A stretch of 64,000 bases of DNA from an uncultured Peptostreptococcaceae bacterium (lineage in GTDB: Bacteria; Bacillota; Clostridia; Peptostreptococcales; Anaerovoracaceae): the NCBI GenBank assembly GCA_910588185.1, contig CAJUQR010000004.1:26276-90275 (forward strand). Direction: 5' to 3'. This document shows positions 1 through 9,896 of the stretch, piece after piece. A program made the translations under genes and the position numbers. Position 1 is the stretch's first letter. Each line of letters opens with the position of its first letter. The notes below the pieces were generated by a model, which was not told where the DNA came from, searched no databases, and saw nothing but the letters and a program-made list of their open reading frames with translations.

Positions 1-1368
1 GTTCAGGAAACCATAGTTGTCGAGCAGCGCATTATGGTTCCTTATGGAATTGCAGGAACAGTTGAGTCTATTGAAGAGGGTGAGTTCACTGTAGAAGATG
101 TGGTATGCACAGTCAAAACATCAGATGGTCAGATAAAAGAACTTACCATGATGCAAAAGTGGCCTGTAAGAAAAGGAAGACCATATAAAGAAAAGCTGGT
201 ACCTGAGATGCCGCTTATCACAGGACAGCGCGTAATAGATACACTGTTTCCAATTGCAAAGGGCGGCGTTGCAGCAGTTCCGGGACCTTTCGGTTCAGGT
301 AAGACGGTAGTGCAGCATCAGCTTGCTAAATGGGCAGACGCCGAAATCGTTGTATATATCGGATGCGGTGAACGTGGAAACGAGATGACTGACGTACTGA
401 TGGAATTTCCTGAGCTTAAGGATCCAAATACTGGCGAATCCATAATGAAGAGAACAGTGCTGATTGCCAATACTTCTGATATGCCTGTAGCAGCCCGTGA
501 AGCTTCTATTTATACCGGTATTACAATAGCAGAATATTTTAGAGATATGGGATATTCTGTAGCTATAATGGCAGATTCCACTTCAAGATGGGCTGAGGCT
601 CTTCGTGAAATGTCCGGACGTCTTGAAGAAATGCCTGGTGAAGAAGGTTATCCTGCATATCTGGCTTCTCGTCTTGCTCAGTTCTATGAACGTGCAGGCA
701 GAACTATTTCACTGGGAAAAGAAGGAAGAATGGGAGCTCTTTCTGCAATCGGAGCAGTATCTCCTCCGGGTGGAGATATTTCAGAGCCAGTATCTCAGGC
801 AACTCTTCGTATTGTAAAGGTGTTCTGGTGTCTTGATTCTTCACTTGCATATAAAAGACACTTCCCTGCAATTAACTGGCTTCAAAGTTATTCGCTTTAT
901 GTTGACAGACTTGAGGATTGGTATGCAGAAAATGTAAACAAGGAATTTCCTAAACTTAGGGCACAGACTATTCATTTGCTCCAGGAAGAATCAGAACTTA
1001 ACGAAGTCGTTCAGCTGGTAGGTGTTGACGGTCTTTCACCTGAGGACAGACTTAAGCTTGAAGTTGCAAAGTCAATACGTGAGGACTATTTGCATCAGAA
1101 TGCTTTCCATGACGTTGATACTTACACGTCTCTTGATAAGCAATATAAGCTGTTGAAACTTATCTTGTCTTTCCACAAGATGGCAAGAGAGGCAGTTGCC
1201 AAAGGGGCCAACTTTAATAAGCTGCTAGAGCTGCCTGTAAGAGAAAGTATAGGACGTTTTAAATATGTAGAAGAAAAAGACATTGCAGAAGCGTATGATA
1301 ATATAATGGATGAAATGAAAAAGAGCATTTCTGCGTTGACGGCAAAGGAGGTTGAAGACGATGATTAA
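1..1368 (+). CDS. ntpA: V-type ATPase catalytic subunit A, 5' truncated by window start
   Basis: Catalytic, ATP-hydrolysing subunit of a V/A-type rotary ATPase that couples ATP to Na+ or H+ transport. The frame is open from base 1, so the N-terminus lies outside the window; about 455 residues remain of a family length near 590. The Walker A motif GPFGSGKT is visible, followed by [10 protein letters not shown] and the SRWAEALRE segment typical of the A subunit. The stop overlaps the ATG of the B subunit by 8 bases, and B and D follow directly, as in the usual A-B-D order. Family assignment is secure. Ion specificity cannot be read here because the K subunit is outside the window. Confidence 0.97.
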   Translation, partial: VQETIVVEQRIMVPYGIAGTVESIEEGEFTVEDVVCTVKTSDGQIKELTMMQKWPVRKGRPYKEKLVPEMPLITGQRVIDTLFPIAKGGVAAVPGPFGSGKTVVQHQLAKWADAEIVVYIGCGERGNEMTDVLMEFPELKDPNTGESIMKRTVLIANTSDMPVAAREASIYTGITIAEYFRDMGYSVAIMADSTSRWAEALREMSGRLEEMPGEEGYPAYLASRLAQFYERAGRTISLGKEGRMGALSAIGAVSPPGGDISEPVSQATLRIVKVFWCLDSSLAYKRHFPAINWLQSYSLYVDRLEDWYAENVNKEFPKLRAQTIHLLQEESELNEVVQLVGVDGLSPEDRLKLEVAKSIREDYLHQNAFHDVDTYTSLDKQYKLLKLILSFHKMAREAVAKGANFNKLLELPVRESIGRFKYVEEKDIAEAYDNIMDEMKKSISALTAKEVEDDD

Positions 1369-2731
1369 AGAATATAAGACTATAAGCGAAGTTGTCGGAC
1401 CTTTGATGCTTGTAAAGAATGTTGAAAACGTAGCTTATGATGAGCTTGGCGAGATAAATTTACCAAACGGCGAAAAAAGACTTTGCAGAGTTTTGGAGGT
1501 AAACGGTTCAGATGCACTTGTTCAGCTTTTTGAAAGCTCTGCCGGAATAAACCTTAAAGAAAGTACGGTTAAGTTCCTTGGAAGAGGAACAGAGCTTGCC
1601 GTTTCTCCTGATATACTGGGAAGAGTGTTTGACGGAATGGGACGTCCTAAGGATGGAGGACCTGAAATCATTGCAGAAAAAAGACTGGATATAAATGGCT
1701 TGCCTATGAACCCGGCAGCTCGTGACTATCCGTCAGAATTTATACAGACAGGTGTATCAGCAATAGACGGTCTGAACACTTTGGTAAGAGGACAGAAACT
1801 GCCTATATTCTCGGCGTCGGGACTTCCTCACGCTGACCTTGCTGCACAGATTGCACGTCAAGCAAAGGTGAGAGGCGGAGAAGGAAACTTTGCAGTAGTA
1901 TTCGCAGCTATCGGCATAACCCATGAAGAAGCTGAATTCTTTGCTTCCGACTTTAGAAGAACGGGAGCCATTGACAGAACTGTGTTGTTTATGAATTTAG
2001 CTAACGATCCGGCTGTTGAACGTATTGCAACTCCTCGTATGGCTCTTACTGCGGCAGAATATCTTGCTTTTGATTTAGGTATGCACGTGCTTGTAATCCT
2101 TACGGATATAACTAACTATGCGGAAGCTCTTCGTGAAGTATCGGCGGCAAGAAAAGAAGTTCCCGGACGCAGAGGCTATCCCGGATATCTTTATACAGAC
2201 CTTGCAACCATGTATGAGAGGGCAGGCCGTAAAAAGGGATATGATGGTTCCATAACTATGATTCCTATTTTGACCATGCCTGAAGAGGACAAAACTCATC
2301 CGATACCTGACTTGACAGGATATATTACAGAGGGACAGATAATACTTTCACGTGAGCTTTATCGTAAAGGTATTCAGCCGCCTATAGATGTTTTACCGTC
2401 TCTTTCAAGACTTAAGGATAAAGGTATTGGAGACGGCAAGACCAGAGAAGACCATGCGGACACTATGAACCAGCTTTTCTCAGCTTATGCAAAAGGCAAG
2501 GAAGCATTGGAGCTGGTAACTATTTTGGGTGAGGCTGCTTTGACGGAAACTGACCTTAAATATGCACAGTTTTCACAGGCTTTTGAGAAGCAGTATGTTT
2601 CCCAAGGTTATGAAACCGACAGGACTATAGAAGAAACTTTAGGAATTGGATGGAAGCTTTTGGAGCTGCTTCCGAAGAGTGAGCTCAAGCGTATTAAAGA
2701 TGAGTATATCGAAAAATACCTTGGCAAGTAA
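1361..2731 (+). CDS. ntpB: V-type ATPase subunit B
   Basis: Non-catalytic regulatory subunit of the V-ATPase A3B3 headpiece, 456 residues, full family length. The ATG at 1361 is preferred over a TTG nine bases upstream because GGAGG lies at a good distance before it and the product then begins [11 protein letters not shown]. Typical B-subunit segments are visible: [29 protein letters not shown] in place of a catalytic P-loop, and [19 protein letters not shown]. It overlaps subunit A by 8 bases and is followed 9 bases later by subunit D, so the three are translationally coupled in one operon. Confidence 0.97.
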   Translation: MIKEYKTISEVVGPLMLVKNVENVAYDELGEINLPNGEKRLCRVLEVNGSDALVQLFESSAGINLKESTVKFLGRGTELAVSPDILGRVFDGMGRPKDGGPEIIAEKRLDINGLPMNPAARDYPSEFIQTGVSAIDGLNTLVRGQKLPIFSASGLPHADLAAQIARQAKVRGGEGNFAVVFAAIGITHEEAEFFASDFRRTGAIDRTVLFMNLANDPAVERIATPRMALTAAEYLAFDLGMHVLVILTDITNYAEALREVSAARKEVPGRRGYPGYLYTDLATMYERAGRKKGYDGSITMIPILTMPEEDKTHPIPDLTGYITEGQIILSRELYRKGIQPPIDVLPSLSRLKDKGIGDGKTREDHADTMNQLFSAYAKGKEALELVTILGEAALTETDLKYAQFSQAFEKQYVSQGYETDRTIEETLGIGWKLLELLPKSELKRIKDEYIEKYLGK

Positions 2732-2740
2732 GGAGTCGAT

Positions 2741-3418
2741 ATGGAAAGATTAAATGTAAATCCTACCAGAATGATGCTTACAACTTTGAAGAAGCGTCTC
2801 GTAACTGCAAGGAGAGGTCATAAGCTTATGAAAGATAAGCGTGACCAGCTTATGAAAGGGTTCCTTGAACTTGCTCGTGAAAATAAACGGCTTCGTGAAG
2901 AGGTCGAGAATTCACTTGCGAGAGTGTATGAAAGCTTTTCAGTGGCCAGTGCAGTTATGAGTCAGGAAGTCATGGAGGAAGCTCTGATGTTTCCAAAGCA
3001 GGGAGTTGATCTGACTGTCAGCGGCAAAAATATTATGAGTGTCGATGTACCTCAGTTCAGTTTTGATACTAAGGCTGAAGATTCATCAGACATATATCCT
3101 TATGGATTTGCCAGCACGTCAGGAGAGCTTGACGCAGCTATAGCAGGACTTGCAAGTGTGCTGCCTGCAATGCTTGAACTGGCAGCAAAAGAAAAAGAAG
3201 CAGCAATGCTTGCAGCTGAGCTTGAAAAGACAAGGCGTCGTGTAAATGCACTGGAATATGTCAAGATTCCTCAGCTTGAAATGACTATCAAGTATATTGT
3301 CATGAAGCTTGATGAGAATGAACGAGGCAATCAGACCAGACTTATGAAAGTTAAAGATATGATTCTGAAGGAAGCTATTGAAGAAAAGCGTGAGCAGACT
3401 AAAGAAGCCTGCGGATAA
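2741..3418 (+). CDS. ntpD: V-type ATPase subunit D (central stalk)
   Basis: Central-stalk rotor shaft of the V-ATPase, 225 residues. The protein starts MERLNVNPTRMMLTTLKKRL, the hallmark of subunit D, and is strongly helical with charged N- and C-terminal coiled-coil stretches on either side of a less regular middle, as expected for the long antiparallel helices of the shaft. An AAGGAG ribosome site precedes the ATG. It is the last gene of the operon and a hairpin terminator follows. Confidence 0.95.
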   Translation: MERLNVNPTRMMLTTLKKRLVTARRGHKLMKDKRDQLMKGFLELARENKRLREEVENSLARVYESFSVASAVMSQEVMEEALMFPKQGVDLTVSGKNIMSVDVPQFSFDTKAEDSSDIYPYGFASTSGELDAAIAGLASVLPAMLELAAKEKEAAMLAAELEKTRRRVNALEYVKIPQLEMTIKYIVMKLDENERGNQTRLMKVKDMILKEAIEEKREQTKEACG

Positions 3419-3430
3419 ATGATAAATTAA

Positions 3431-3472
3431 ATGCGGTGCGATTCCCATAGTAGGAGTTTGCACCGCATTTTG
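3431..3472 (+). terminator. terminator of the V-ATPase operon
   Basis: Inverted repeat ATGCGGTGC (3431-3439) with GCACCGCAT (3460-3468), followed by a short T-rich tract. It sits between convergent genes and touches the stop codon of the ABC permease on the other strand. Confidence 0.8.
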
Positions 3473-5752
3473 TTATATAAGAGCAATCCAAGCGTATGCC
3501 GGATAAATTGAAAGCCATTTGCCAAAATCTATACCCATAACTGATATTGTCAGAGGAACTGCCAGTATGAGCAGTGCTAAGAAAGAGGATTGCAGATAGC
3601 TTTTTCTTAGATGCGATAAGAGCAGTACTAAAGAAGTTGATATTAAAAGTACTATAATTTGTGAAAGTATTGTAATCAATATGAATCCCCATATAGGCAG
3701 AGCTATTTTAAAATCAAAGTATGCCGGAATGTTGTCTACTGAAGACATAACTTCATGCATGGGATATGATTTGCTTATAGCTATTATTCGAAAAATCCAT
3801 GGCAATATGGATATTGCACATGTATATAGAACGCATACAGCGACTTTATGTTTGATGATTTGCCGCTTCCCTTTAACTGTCGCTGAAATCAGATTCCATG
3901 ATTTCTTTTGATATTCCATTGACATTACATTGCCGAAAGAAAAGATGATACATAATGTAAGCATCAGTAAATCTATTAAAAAGCTGTCATCCATAAGTCC
4001 AAACAAGTATTTGTAGCCTGTATCATAAATAAATATCCCTTTTGATTCTTTAACATGCTCATATTGAGCTTCAACTCGTTGGAATGACGGATAAAAAGTC
4101 AATACGCCGTACCACTGTATTTTCATGTCATCGGCTGTTTTTTCATCAATTTTACCGGAAGAAACCATTGAATCTATACGATCGATTTGTTCAAATGCTT
4201 CGTTAAACCGATTCTTTTCTGATGTTATTATGTCCTCTTTTTCTTCGGTCAGTTCACCCTCTAAGCTTGTCATTATATCCTTGTAATACTGCTCGCTTAT
4301 GGAGGGAGAGTAGGTCATTGTCAAATCTCTGTAGCCTATTAGCAAAGTGAAAACCAGCAAGATTATTATTGCACGGTTAGTTAACAGGATTTTGTAACTT
4401 TCGTGACGCAGGAGGCTTTTATATGGTTTAAAAGGAATCGGTGACGAGATATGGATTTTATCAATTTGCAGTCTATTTCCCCTTATGAAGATCAGAATTG
4501 ATAATGTCATATTCAAAATTCCAAAAATTAAGATTACAGCTATGCTTAATGACAAGCAGGATATGGGAGTACCTAATATATTGAGATTGAGGTATCCTCC
4601 ATATAAATGTTCCGTGTCTATTGTTCCGAATACAGATAAGTATTTGAATATATTCAATTTAGAATTGGCAGGTATTATTGTGTATATGATCCAATTGACA
4701 GACAGCCATCCTATTCCTGCCATTTGAGGTACGAAGCTCTTTGCCGCATAGAGTGAAACAGCTATGAGAGCTGTGCCAAAACAAAATATAACTAAGGCCT
4801 TAGTAATAACGCTTAAGATAATGTATTGCAGCATGGTAATGGACAAACTGCTTTCAATATACAAAGATATGGATTGAATCTTTGCTGAAAGGTCAGCCAG
4901 ACCGCTTGTTGCACCTGCATATAAGAGATTTATGCTGTACATTAAAATACTTATGATAAAGCAATGTATTAGTAGGGCCAGCAATTTTGCAAGAATACAT
5001 TTAACAATTCCATTTTTGGTAGGTCTGGTAATATAAAATAGACCTTTTTCTTTTTCTTCAGTGACAAGTACGCCTATGAACAGCATAACAGACATGAATA
5101 AGAGTATATCTGTAAGTTGATTTTTCATAGCCATATGAGTCCCTTTGGATGGATAAAATCTTATATTTTCAGAAGAAAGTCCTTTGTGGTCTTCGGCACT
5201 TTTTTCTATGTTTTTGCTGCTGAAATTGTTTTTGTCGTTTGCCTGAAAAATAGAAATATCTTCAAGTGTATGCTTATTATTTTGAGTTTCTTCTATATAG
5301 TTATCGTAGTTTGATACTTTATTCAGCTCGTCATATATTTGCTCTGCAAGTAATAGCTCTTTATGCAGTTCATCTGTATATTTTAGATAATCTTTGCTGC
5401 GGTAAGATTCTATATATTTTTCATATATATCCGGTGTCTCTGCGATGATTTGCGATGCAAGAGCCTTACTCATTTCGTCTTCTTTAGACTGCAGTGACAA
5501 GAGCATATCAAGGTCGGATATGTTGTTTAGATTATTTTTTAGCTTATTGATATAATCATATTTTTCTTGTTCAGTCATTGAGGACATGTCTGAAGAGAGG
5601 GCTTTATAAGAAGTCAAATCAGGTGAGGCTGATTCAGGCAGATTTAAATACCACATCATAAACAGATTTAGAGTCATCAATATACAAGTAAAAATTATAA
5701 AGCTAGGTTTTTTACAGACTTTTAAAAGTTCGTTTAAAGTAAGCCTAAACAT
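3473..5752 (-). CDS. ABC-2 type transporter permease with large extracytoplasmic segments
   Basis: Membrane subunit of an ABC exporter, about 759 residues. Visible layout: one N-terminal membrane helix, a charged extracytoplasmic region of about 200 residues, a block of about six helices, then a second helix-loop-multi-helix block, which looks like two ABC-2 permease halves fused. The ATG at 5752 lies inside the last codons of the ATPase gene; a longer open frame to 5836 only overlaps that gene and is not used. It belongs with the adjacent ATPase, lipoprotein and two-component genes. By analogy such sets serve peptide-antibiotic resistance or envelope stress, but the substrate is not known. 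Confidence 0.85.
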   Translation of the reverse strand: MFRLTLNELLKVCKKPSFIIFTCILMTLNLFMMWYLNLPESASPDLTSYKALSSDMSSMTEQEKYDYINKLKNNLNNISDLDMLLSLQSKEDEMSKALASQIIAETPDIYEKYIESYRSKDYLKYTDELHKELLLAEQIYDELNKVSNYDNYIEETQNNKHTLEDISIFQANDKNNFSSKNIEKSAEDHKGLSSENIRFYPSKGTHMAMKNQLTDILLFMSVMLFIGVLVTEEKEKGLFYITRPTKNGIVKCILAKLLALLIHCFIISILMYSINLLYAGATSGLADLSAKIQSISLYIESSLSITMLQYIILSVITKALVIFCFGTALIAVSLYAAKSFVPQMAGIGWLSVNWIIYTIIPANSKLNIFKYLSVFGTIDTEHLYGGYLNLNILGTPISCLSLSIAVILIFGILNMTLSILIFIRGNRLQIDKIHISSPIPFKPYKSLLRHESYKILLTNRAIIILLVFTLLIGYRDLTMTYSPSISEQYYKDIMTSLEGELTEEKEDIITSEKNRFNEAFEQIDRIDSMVSSGKIDEKTADDMKIQWYGVLTFYPSFQRVEAQYEHVKESKGIFIYDTGYKYLFGLMDDSFLIDLLMLTLCIIFSFGNVMSMEYQKKSWNLISATVKGKRQIIKHKVAVCVLYTCAISILPWIFRIIAISKSYPMHEVMSSVDNIPAYFDFKIALPIWGFILITILSQIIVLLISTSLVLLLSHLRKSYLQSSFLALLILAVPLTISVMGIDFGKWLSIYPAYAWIALI

Positions 5753-6473
5753 ACAGCTCTTCCTCCCCGAAAATTTCCATGTAGACTTCTTCCAAGCTAC
5801 GGGCATTGTTGTACTTTTGGCAGAGAGCAGGAACACTATTGCAATCCACTATCAAGCCGTCTTTGAGAAGTATTATTTCTTTTGCGATTGATTGAATATC
5901 AGATACGACATGGGTTGAAACCAATATGATTTTATCTTCAGATATGGCTTTGATGTTTTCACGGATGCGTACGCGTTCCTTTGGGTCAAGGCCTGCGGTG
6001 GGCTCGTCTAAAATTATCAGTTTAGGATTGCCTAATATTGCTTGAGCTATTAGTATACGCTGCTTCATTCCGCCTGAATATGTGCCTATAGGTTTGTCGG
6101 CAGAATCTGTCAGGTTTACATATGAAAGGACTCTTTCTATTTCATCTTTCATGGATTTTCTTGAAATATCTTTTAATGCTGCCATATATGATAAGAATCT
6201 CCTACCTGAAAATGTATCATACAAACCTTGTTGCTGCGGAGCGTATCCTAAAAGGCTTCTGTAGGAAGGGCCAAGAGAAGCGATTTCCTGGTTATTCCAC
6301 ATAACTTTACCTGATGATGGCTTTATGTTTCCGGTGATAATATTCATCATGGTAGACTTGCCTGCACCGTTTGGGCCAAGCAAGCCGTATATTCCTTCAG
6401 AGAATTTTAAAGAAACGTTATTAAGCGCTTTTTTGTTTCCATATTGCTTTGTCAAATTTTTAAGTTCTAGCAT
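5745..6473 (-). CDS. ABC transporter ATP-binding protein
   Basis: Cytoplasmic ATPase of the exporter encoded by the overlapping permease gene, 242 residues. Visible motifs: Walker A GPNGAGKS, Q-loop region YAPQQQGLYDTFSG, ABC signature YSGGMKQR, Walker B LIILDEPTAGLDP and the switch histidine in LVSTHV. This matches the CcmA/lantibiotic-exporter branch of drug-type ABC ATPases. Its start overlaps the stop of the lipoprotein gene by one base and its end overlaps the permease start by 8 bases, so all three are read from one message. Confidence 0.95.
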   Translation of the reverse strand: MLELKNLTKQYGNKKALNNVSLKFSEGIYGLLGPNGAGKSTMMNIITGNIKPSSGKVMWNNQEIASLGPSYRSLLGYAPQQQGLYDTFSGRRFLSYMAALKDISRKSMKDEIERVLSYVNLTDSADKPIGTYSGGMKQRILIAQAILGNPKLIILDEPTAGLDPKERVRIRENIKAISEDKIILVSTHVVSDIQSIAKEIILLKDGLIVDCNSVPALCQKYNNARSLEEVYMEIFGEEELYV

Positions 6474-7831
6474 TATTCTCGCCCCTTTCCTGCCATAGAG
6501 ATAGGTTCAAAGTTTTCCTTGCTGTTGTATAAATCTTCTTTAGCTATAAGCGCATATTTATATTGGTTAATTTCATATGAATCGTCATCGTTTGCAATTG
6601 CGTCATAATCGTAAACCGCCAATGCATGAGTATCTGTGTATGCAAGGATTGTAAGCTGCCATCCAAGAGATTTTTTTGTAAGTGTGCTGCGGCTGACTTT
6701 TCCTGTTTCTATATCCACAAAATATAAGCTCTCGTCTTTTTCATCACCTGTGGAGGTACAGCACAGTGTATCTCCTATTGAAAAATATATATAGTTTTGT
6801 TTCAGGTCTGTGAGTACAGATTGTTCTCCAGTTTCAAGGTCTATTTTGTTTATACCTCCTTTTTCGTCAGATACATAAAGGTATTGTCCTTCTACTGCGT
6901 CGGTGATATTTAGCTTGTTGTTGCTGTGTTTTAGAATCTCATTTTTCTCTCTATTTGTAATGTCTAAAGTTGCATAGACTGTTTTACTGTTTTTATATGC
7001 TTCGTGCCATTGGTCGTCGTTTAGTTTTAGAATGTCTGTTTGACTCATATTGTCTGGATAAGCTATACCACTGAGTACAAACTTTGTATCTGAGCAGCCT
7101 ATGACTTGGTAGTTTACGTTATCATCAAAGTATATAGGAATTTGTTCTGTTATTTTATTTTGGGATATGCTGTATTTGCATAGAGCTTTGTCTGATGATG
7201 TGATATATGTGGCATTATCTTCTTTTTTAAATTTAAGATTTTTTGTCACAAACCATAGATTATCCCCTTCAGCAAAGACTTCTTTTGTAACCGTTGAATT
7301 TTCAGGAAAATCGAAAATCTTTTGTCTGGAAGAACCGTCAAGTTCCATGCAATAAATTTTTGCATTATTGGATTGCGGTTGTACATCGCTAGAAGTATCA
7401 TTTCCTGCAAAATAATCCAATGATACTGTATCATCGTTATCATAATCGCGGCTTAGCACATATAAATGGTCATCATATACAAAAGGAATAGAATCAAATC
7501 CAAATTCATCTGCTGAAAAAACACTGCTGCATTTTTCACTGTCGTGTTTACAACCACTGTCGGAACACAGATAAATTTCCTTTTTTGTAGCATAGTCTAC
7601 GTACATTAAATGCATACCATAGAGGTTTTTGCCTATCTCTGTATTTTCGGTAAAATAATAGAATCCGTCTTTAGTGCCAAAATTATTGGAAAAAGAAAAT
7701 CCTCTGCTGTTTATAGATTTAAGTTCGCCGCTTGGCGCTGTATCTGATTGATTTTGATTTTGAGAATCACTGCAAGAAAACAGCGATAGCAGAATAACTG
7801 CCGATAGAATAATTGAAATAAATTTTTTCAT
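6473..7831 (-). CDS. lipoprotein with predicted beta-propeller-like repeats, function unknown
   Basis: Exported lipoprotein, 452 residues. The N-terminus MKKFISIILSAVILLSLFSC is a lipoprotein signal with the lipobox Cys at residue 20, followed by a Gln/Asn/Ser linker. The body repeats short segments of the type 'FVxDDxLYVLS' and 'YFxDxETGKV', suggesting a beta-propeller like those in DUF5050-type proteins. It lies between the sensor kinase and the ABC ATPase and has its own upstream TTTGAC direct-repeat box, so it may be an extracellular sensor or shield for the exporter. That role is inference. Confidence 0.8.
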   Translation of the reverse strand: MKKFISIILSAVILLSLFSCSDSQNQNQSDTAPSGELKSINSRGFSFSNNFGTKDGFYYFTENTEIGKNLYGMHLMYVDYATKKEIYLCSDSGCKHDSEKCSSVFSADEFGFDSIPFVYDDHLYVLSRDYDNDDTVSLDYFAGNDTSSDVQPQSNNAKIYCMELDGSSRQKIFDFPENSTVTKEVFAEGDNLWFVTKNLKFKKEDNATYITSSDKALCKYSISQNKITEQIPIYFDDNVNYQVIGCSDTKFVLSGIAYPDNMSQTDILKLNDDQWHEAYKNSKTVYATLDITNREKNEILKHSNNKLNITDAVEGQYLYVSDEKGGINKIDLETGEQSVLTDLKQNYIYFSIGDTLCCTSTGDEKDESLYFVDIETGKVSRSTLTKKSLGWQLTILAYTDTHALAVYDYDAIANDDDSYEINQYKYALIAKEDLYNSKENFEPISMAGKGRE

Positions 7832-7878
7832 AAAAAATGACCCCCTTGTAAATTAAAGACAAGGAGATCATAAAGCCT

Positions 7879-7901
7879 AAAAGTCAAAATTTAGTCAAAT
7901 T
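7879..7901 (-). promoter_or_regulatory. TTTGAC-N5-TTTGAC box before the lipoprotein-ABC genes
   Basis: Read on the minus strand, TTTGAC occurs twice with 11-bp spacing (forward-strand GTCAAA at 7883 and 7894). The same arrangement occurs 9876-9896 before the response-regulator gene, with 19 of 21 bases identical. Six-base direct repeats 11 bp apart are the usual OmpR-family binding geometry. The first repeat overlaps the kinase stop codon. Confidence 0.65.
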
Positions 7902-9178
7902 GTTAAAATAATTTTTACCATGGCGCCGCCAGCTTGAGTATTGCCTAATATTAAACTGCCTCCATGTTTTTGGGCTAAAATACGGCAAATTGTAAGACCT
8001 ATTCCAGAGTGTTTTTCATCGGAACTTTCAGATATAAAGTAATTATTCTTTGAATTTAGAGCTTTTTCTGAAAATCCGCAGCCATCGTCTATGACAGATA
8101 TGTGCAGTTTATCGCCGATGCAAGAAAATGATAGAGAAATTTTAGATTTTGCAAATCTTGAAGCGTTGCCTATTAGGTTTTCTAAAATTCGGTATAATAC
8201 TTGTGGATCTAAGGTAAGAAACGTTTTAGAAATTAAGTTTTCCGAATCGAGTATAATATTATTTGGCTCTGCTAATTTTGTAAGATCATCTATCATTTCA
8301 GTATATAGTGTTGGAAAGTCCACCTGCTTTTTTCGAATTTCAAGTTCCTCTAAATTATTGATAGTTCGCATTGATTCTGTATAATACTCGAGGCGTTTGG
8401 CGGATTTTCCGATATTGATGACTACAGACATGACTTTATCGTTATCTATACTATTTTTTGGAAGGTTAATTTGCAGATATTCAGTATATCCTTCTATGAT
8501 TGCGATAGGATTACGAAGATCGTGGGCGACAGAGGCCTGTAGATTGCGGCGTTCTTCAAGCATTTCCCACATTTTTTTGTTGTTTTCTTTCAGTGCGTCT
8601 TTCATTTGCTCGAAAGAATTGCAGAGTTTGCCCAATTCGTCGTCAGAGTTATAATTGATTTTAAAATCAAGGTTCTGCAGTGCGATTTTATCTGTTGCAG
8701 AACTTAATATGTCGATTGGTTCTTTTAATTTTTTCTTGTAAAACTTAAATCCACAGAGCAATATGCCGGAGAAAGAAAATATGATAGGCAATACTACCAT
8801 GGCAATTCCACATGACTGGTATAACAATTTTCGCTTTGGTGTCAGAGAGGAAAAATTGTTTTCGATAGAGGTTATTGAGTATTTTGCATTTATGACGGAA
8901 TTGACAGAAAGATTCTGTTGTTGAAGTAAGGGAATACTTTGGCTGTTACTGCCGATTTTCATTCGGCAGGTTTGACTTTGGCTTGTACCGTCAGTAAGGG
9001 TTTCTTCTATATTGAGAAAAACTTCGTCAGACACGGGCAGAAGCCAGCTTCTTGTTGAAATACATGCGATTATGATGGCTGCTGACAAAGTTACGACAAT
9101 AATGAAAGTGAAAAGAACGTATACTATAAAAGCCTTTTGCAGTGACATATTTTTAAGTTTTATTTTTATCTGTTCCAT
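7895..9178 (-). CDS. sensor histidine kinase
   Basis: Membrane sensor kinase, 427 residues. Membrane helices near residues 17-40 and 122-144 flank an extracytoplasmic loop of about 80 residues; a HAMP-like segment follows, then the H-box SVAHDLRNPIA (phosphoacceptor His about 219), N-box NLIGNASRF, and the ATP-lid motifs DDGCGFS and GIGLTICRILA. The ATG at 9178 overlaps the end of the response regulator gene; a TTG at 9196 is a poorer choice. Cognate partner is the adjacent regulator. The likely output is the downstream lipoprotein/ABC exporter genes. Confidence 0.93.
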   Translation of the reverse strand: MEQIKIKLKNMSLQKAFIVYVLFTFIIVVTLSAAIIIACISTRSWLLPVSDEVFLNIEETLTDGTSQSQTCRMKIGSNSQSIPLLQQQNLSVNSVINAKYSITSIENNFSSLTPKRKLLYQSCGIAMVVLPIIFSFSGILLCGFKFYKKKLKEPIDILSSATDKIALQNLDFKINYNSDDELGKLCNSFEQMKDALKENNKKMWEMLEERRNLQASVAHDLRNPIAIIEGYTEYLQINLPKNSIDNDKVMSVVINIGKSAKRLEYYTESMRTINNLEELEIRKKQVDFPTLYTEMIDDLTKLAEPNNIILDSENLISKTFLTLDPQVLYRILENLIGNASRFAKSKISLSFSCIGDKLHISVIDDGCGFSEKALNSKNNYFISESSDEKHSGIGLTICRILAQKHGGSLILGNTQAGGAMVKIILTI

Positions 9179-9840
9179 CGGTATCCAACTCCCCAAATTG
9201 TTTCAATGTAGTCCTTGCCTGTAACATCATGCAGCTTTTGCCGTATCTTGCGGACATGTTCTTTTACCACATTGCTGTCTCCCTCTGCGTCAAAGCCCCA
9301 GACAGATTCATAAAGTCTCTCTTTATCGAAAACCTGACCTGAGTTTGTGATTAAAAACTCTATGATGTCAAATTCTTTTTTTGAAAATCCGATTTCAGTG
9401 TCTTTGTAAAATACAGTTCTTTTTGAGAGATTTACTATGAGATCTTGTGATGTAAGAAGCTGCTGACTGTTGTGATTTCGATATTCTCTCCTAAGATGAG
9501 CACCTATTCTTGCCGTAATTTCAGGCAGGCTGAACGGTTTTGTAATGTAATCGTCGCCTCCTGTAAGAAAGCCGTTTATTTTGTCTTGTTCTGTAATCCT
9601 TGCGGTCAAAAATATTATGGGACATGTAACATTATCACGAATCATTTTGCACAAAGCAAGGCCGTCTGTTTCGGGCATGTTTATATCAAGAAGTATTAGA
9701 TCCGGCGAGTGTTTTAGATTGCTAAGGGCTGTCTTGGCATTATTTGCCGTGTACGTAAGATATCCGTTATCCTTAAAATGATCTGAAAGAAGATCGGTGA
9801 GCATTTTTTCGTCGTCTACAATTAAAATTTTATATGGCAT
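9166..9840 (-). CDS. OmpR-family response regulator
   Basis: DNA-binding response regulator, 224 residues: receiver domain (ILIVDDEK acidic pair, phosphoacceptor Asp about 52 in LLDINMPETDG, Lys in ITKPFSLPE) and a winged-helix output domain ending in KDYIETIWGVGYRW. The ATG at 9840 is chosen because GGAGGTG lies just upstream; the open frame extends to 9882 but without a ribosome site. First gene of the minus-strand operon, with a TTTGAC direct-repeat box 36-54 bases before the start, which suggests autoregulation. Confidence 0.95.
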   Translation of the reverse strand: MPYKILIVDDEKMLTDLLSDHFKDNGYLTYTANNAKTALSNLKHSPDLILLDINMPETDGLALCKMIRDNVTCPIIFLTARITEQDKINGFLTGGDDYITKPFSLPEITARIGAHLRREYRNHNSQQLLTSQDLIVNLSKRTVFYKDTEIGFSKKEFDIIEFLITNSGQVFDKERLYESVWGFDAEGDSNVVKEHVRKIRQKLHDVTGKDYIETIWGVGYRWNR

Positions 9841-9875
9841 AAATTCACCTCCGATTTTTGAAGTGTAAAATGTGA

Positions 9876-9896
9876 AAGTCAAAATTCGGTCAAATT
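9876..9896 (-). promoter_or_regulatory. TTTGAC-N5-TTTGAC box before the response-regulator gene
   Basis: Forward-strand GTCAAA at 9878 and 9889, so on the coding (minus) strand a TTTGAC direct repeat with 11-bp period, followed after about 9 bases by a TACACT -10-like element. Almost identical to the box at 7881-7901. Probable autoregulatory operator of the adjacent two-component system. Confidence 0.65.

Noticed and set aside
3119..3463. 114-codon frame opposite the V-ATPase D gene
   Set aside because: Antisense shadow of a well-supported gene with no ribosome site.
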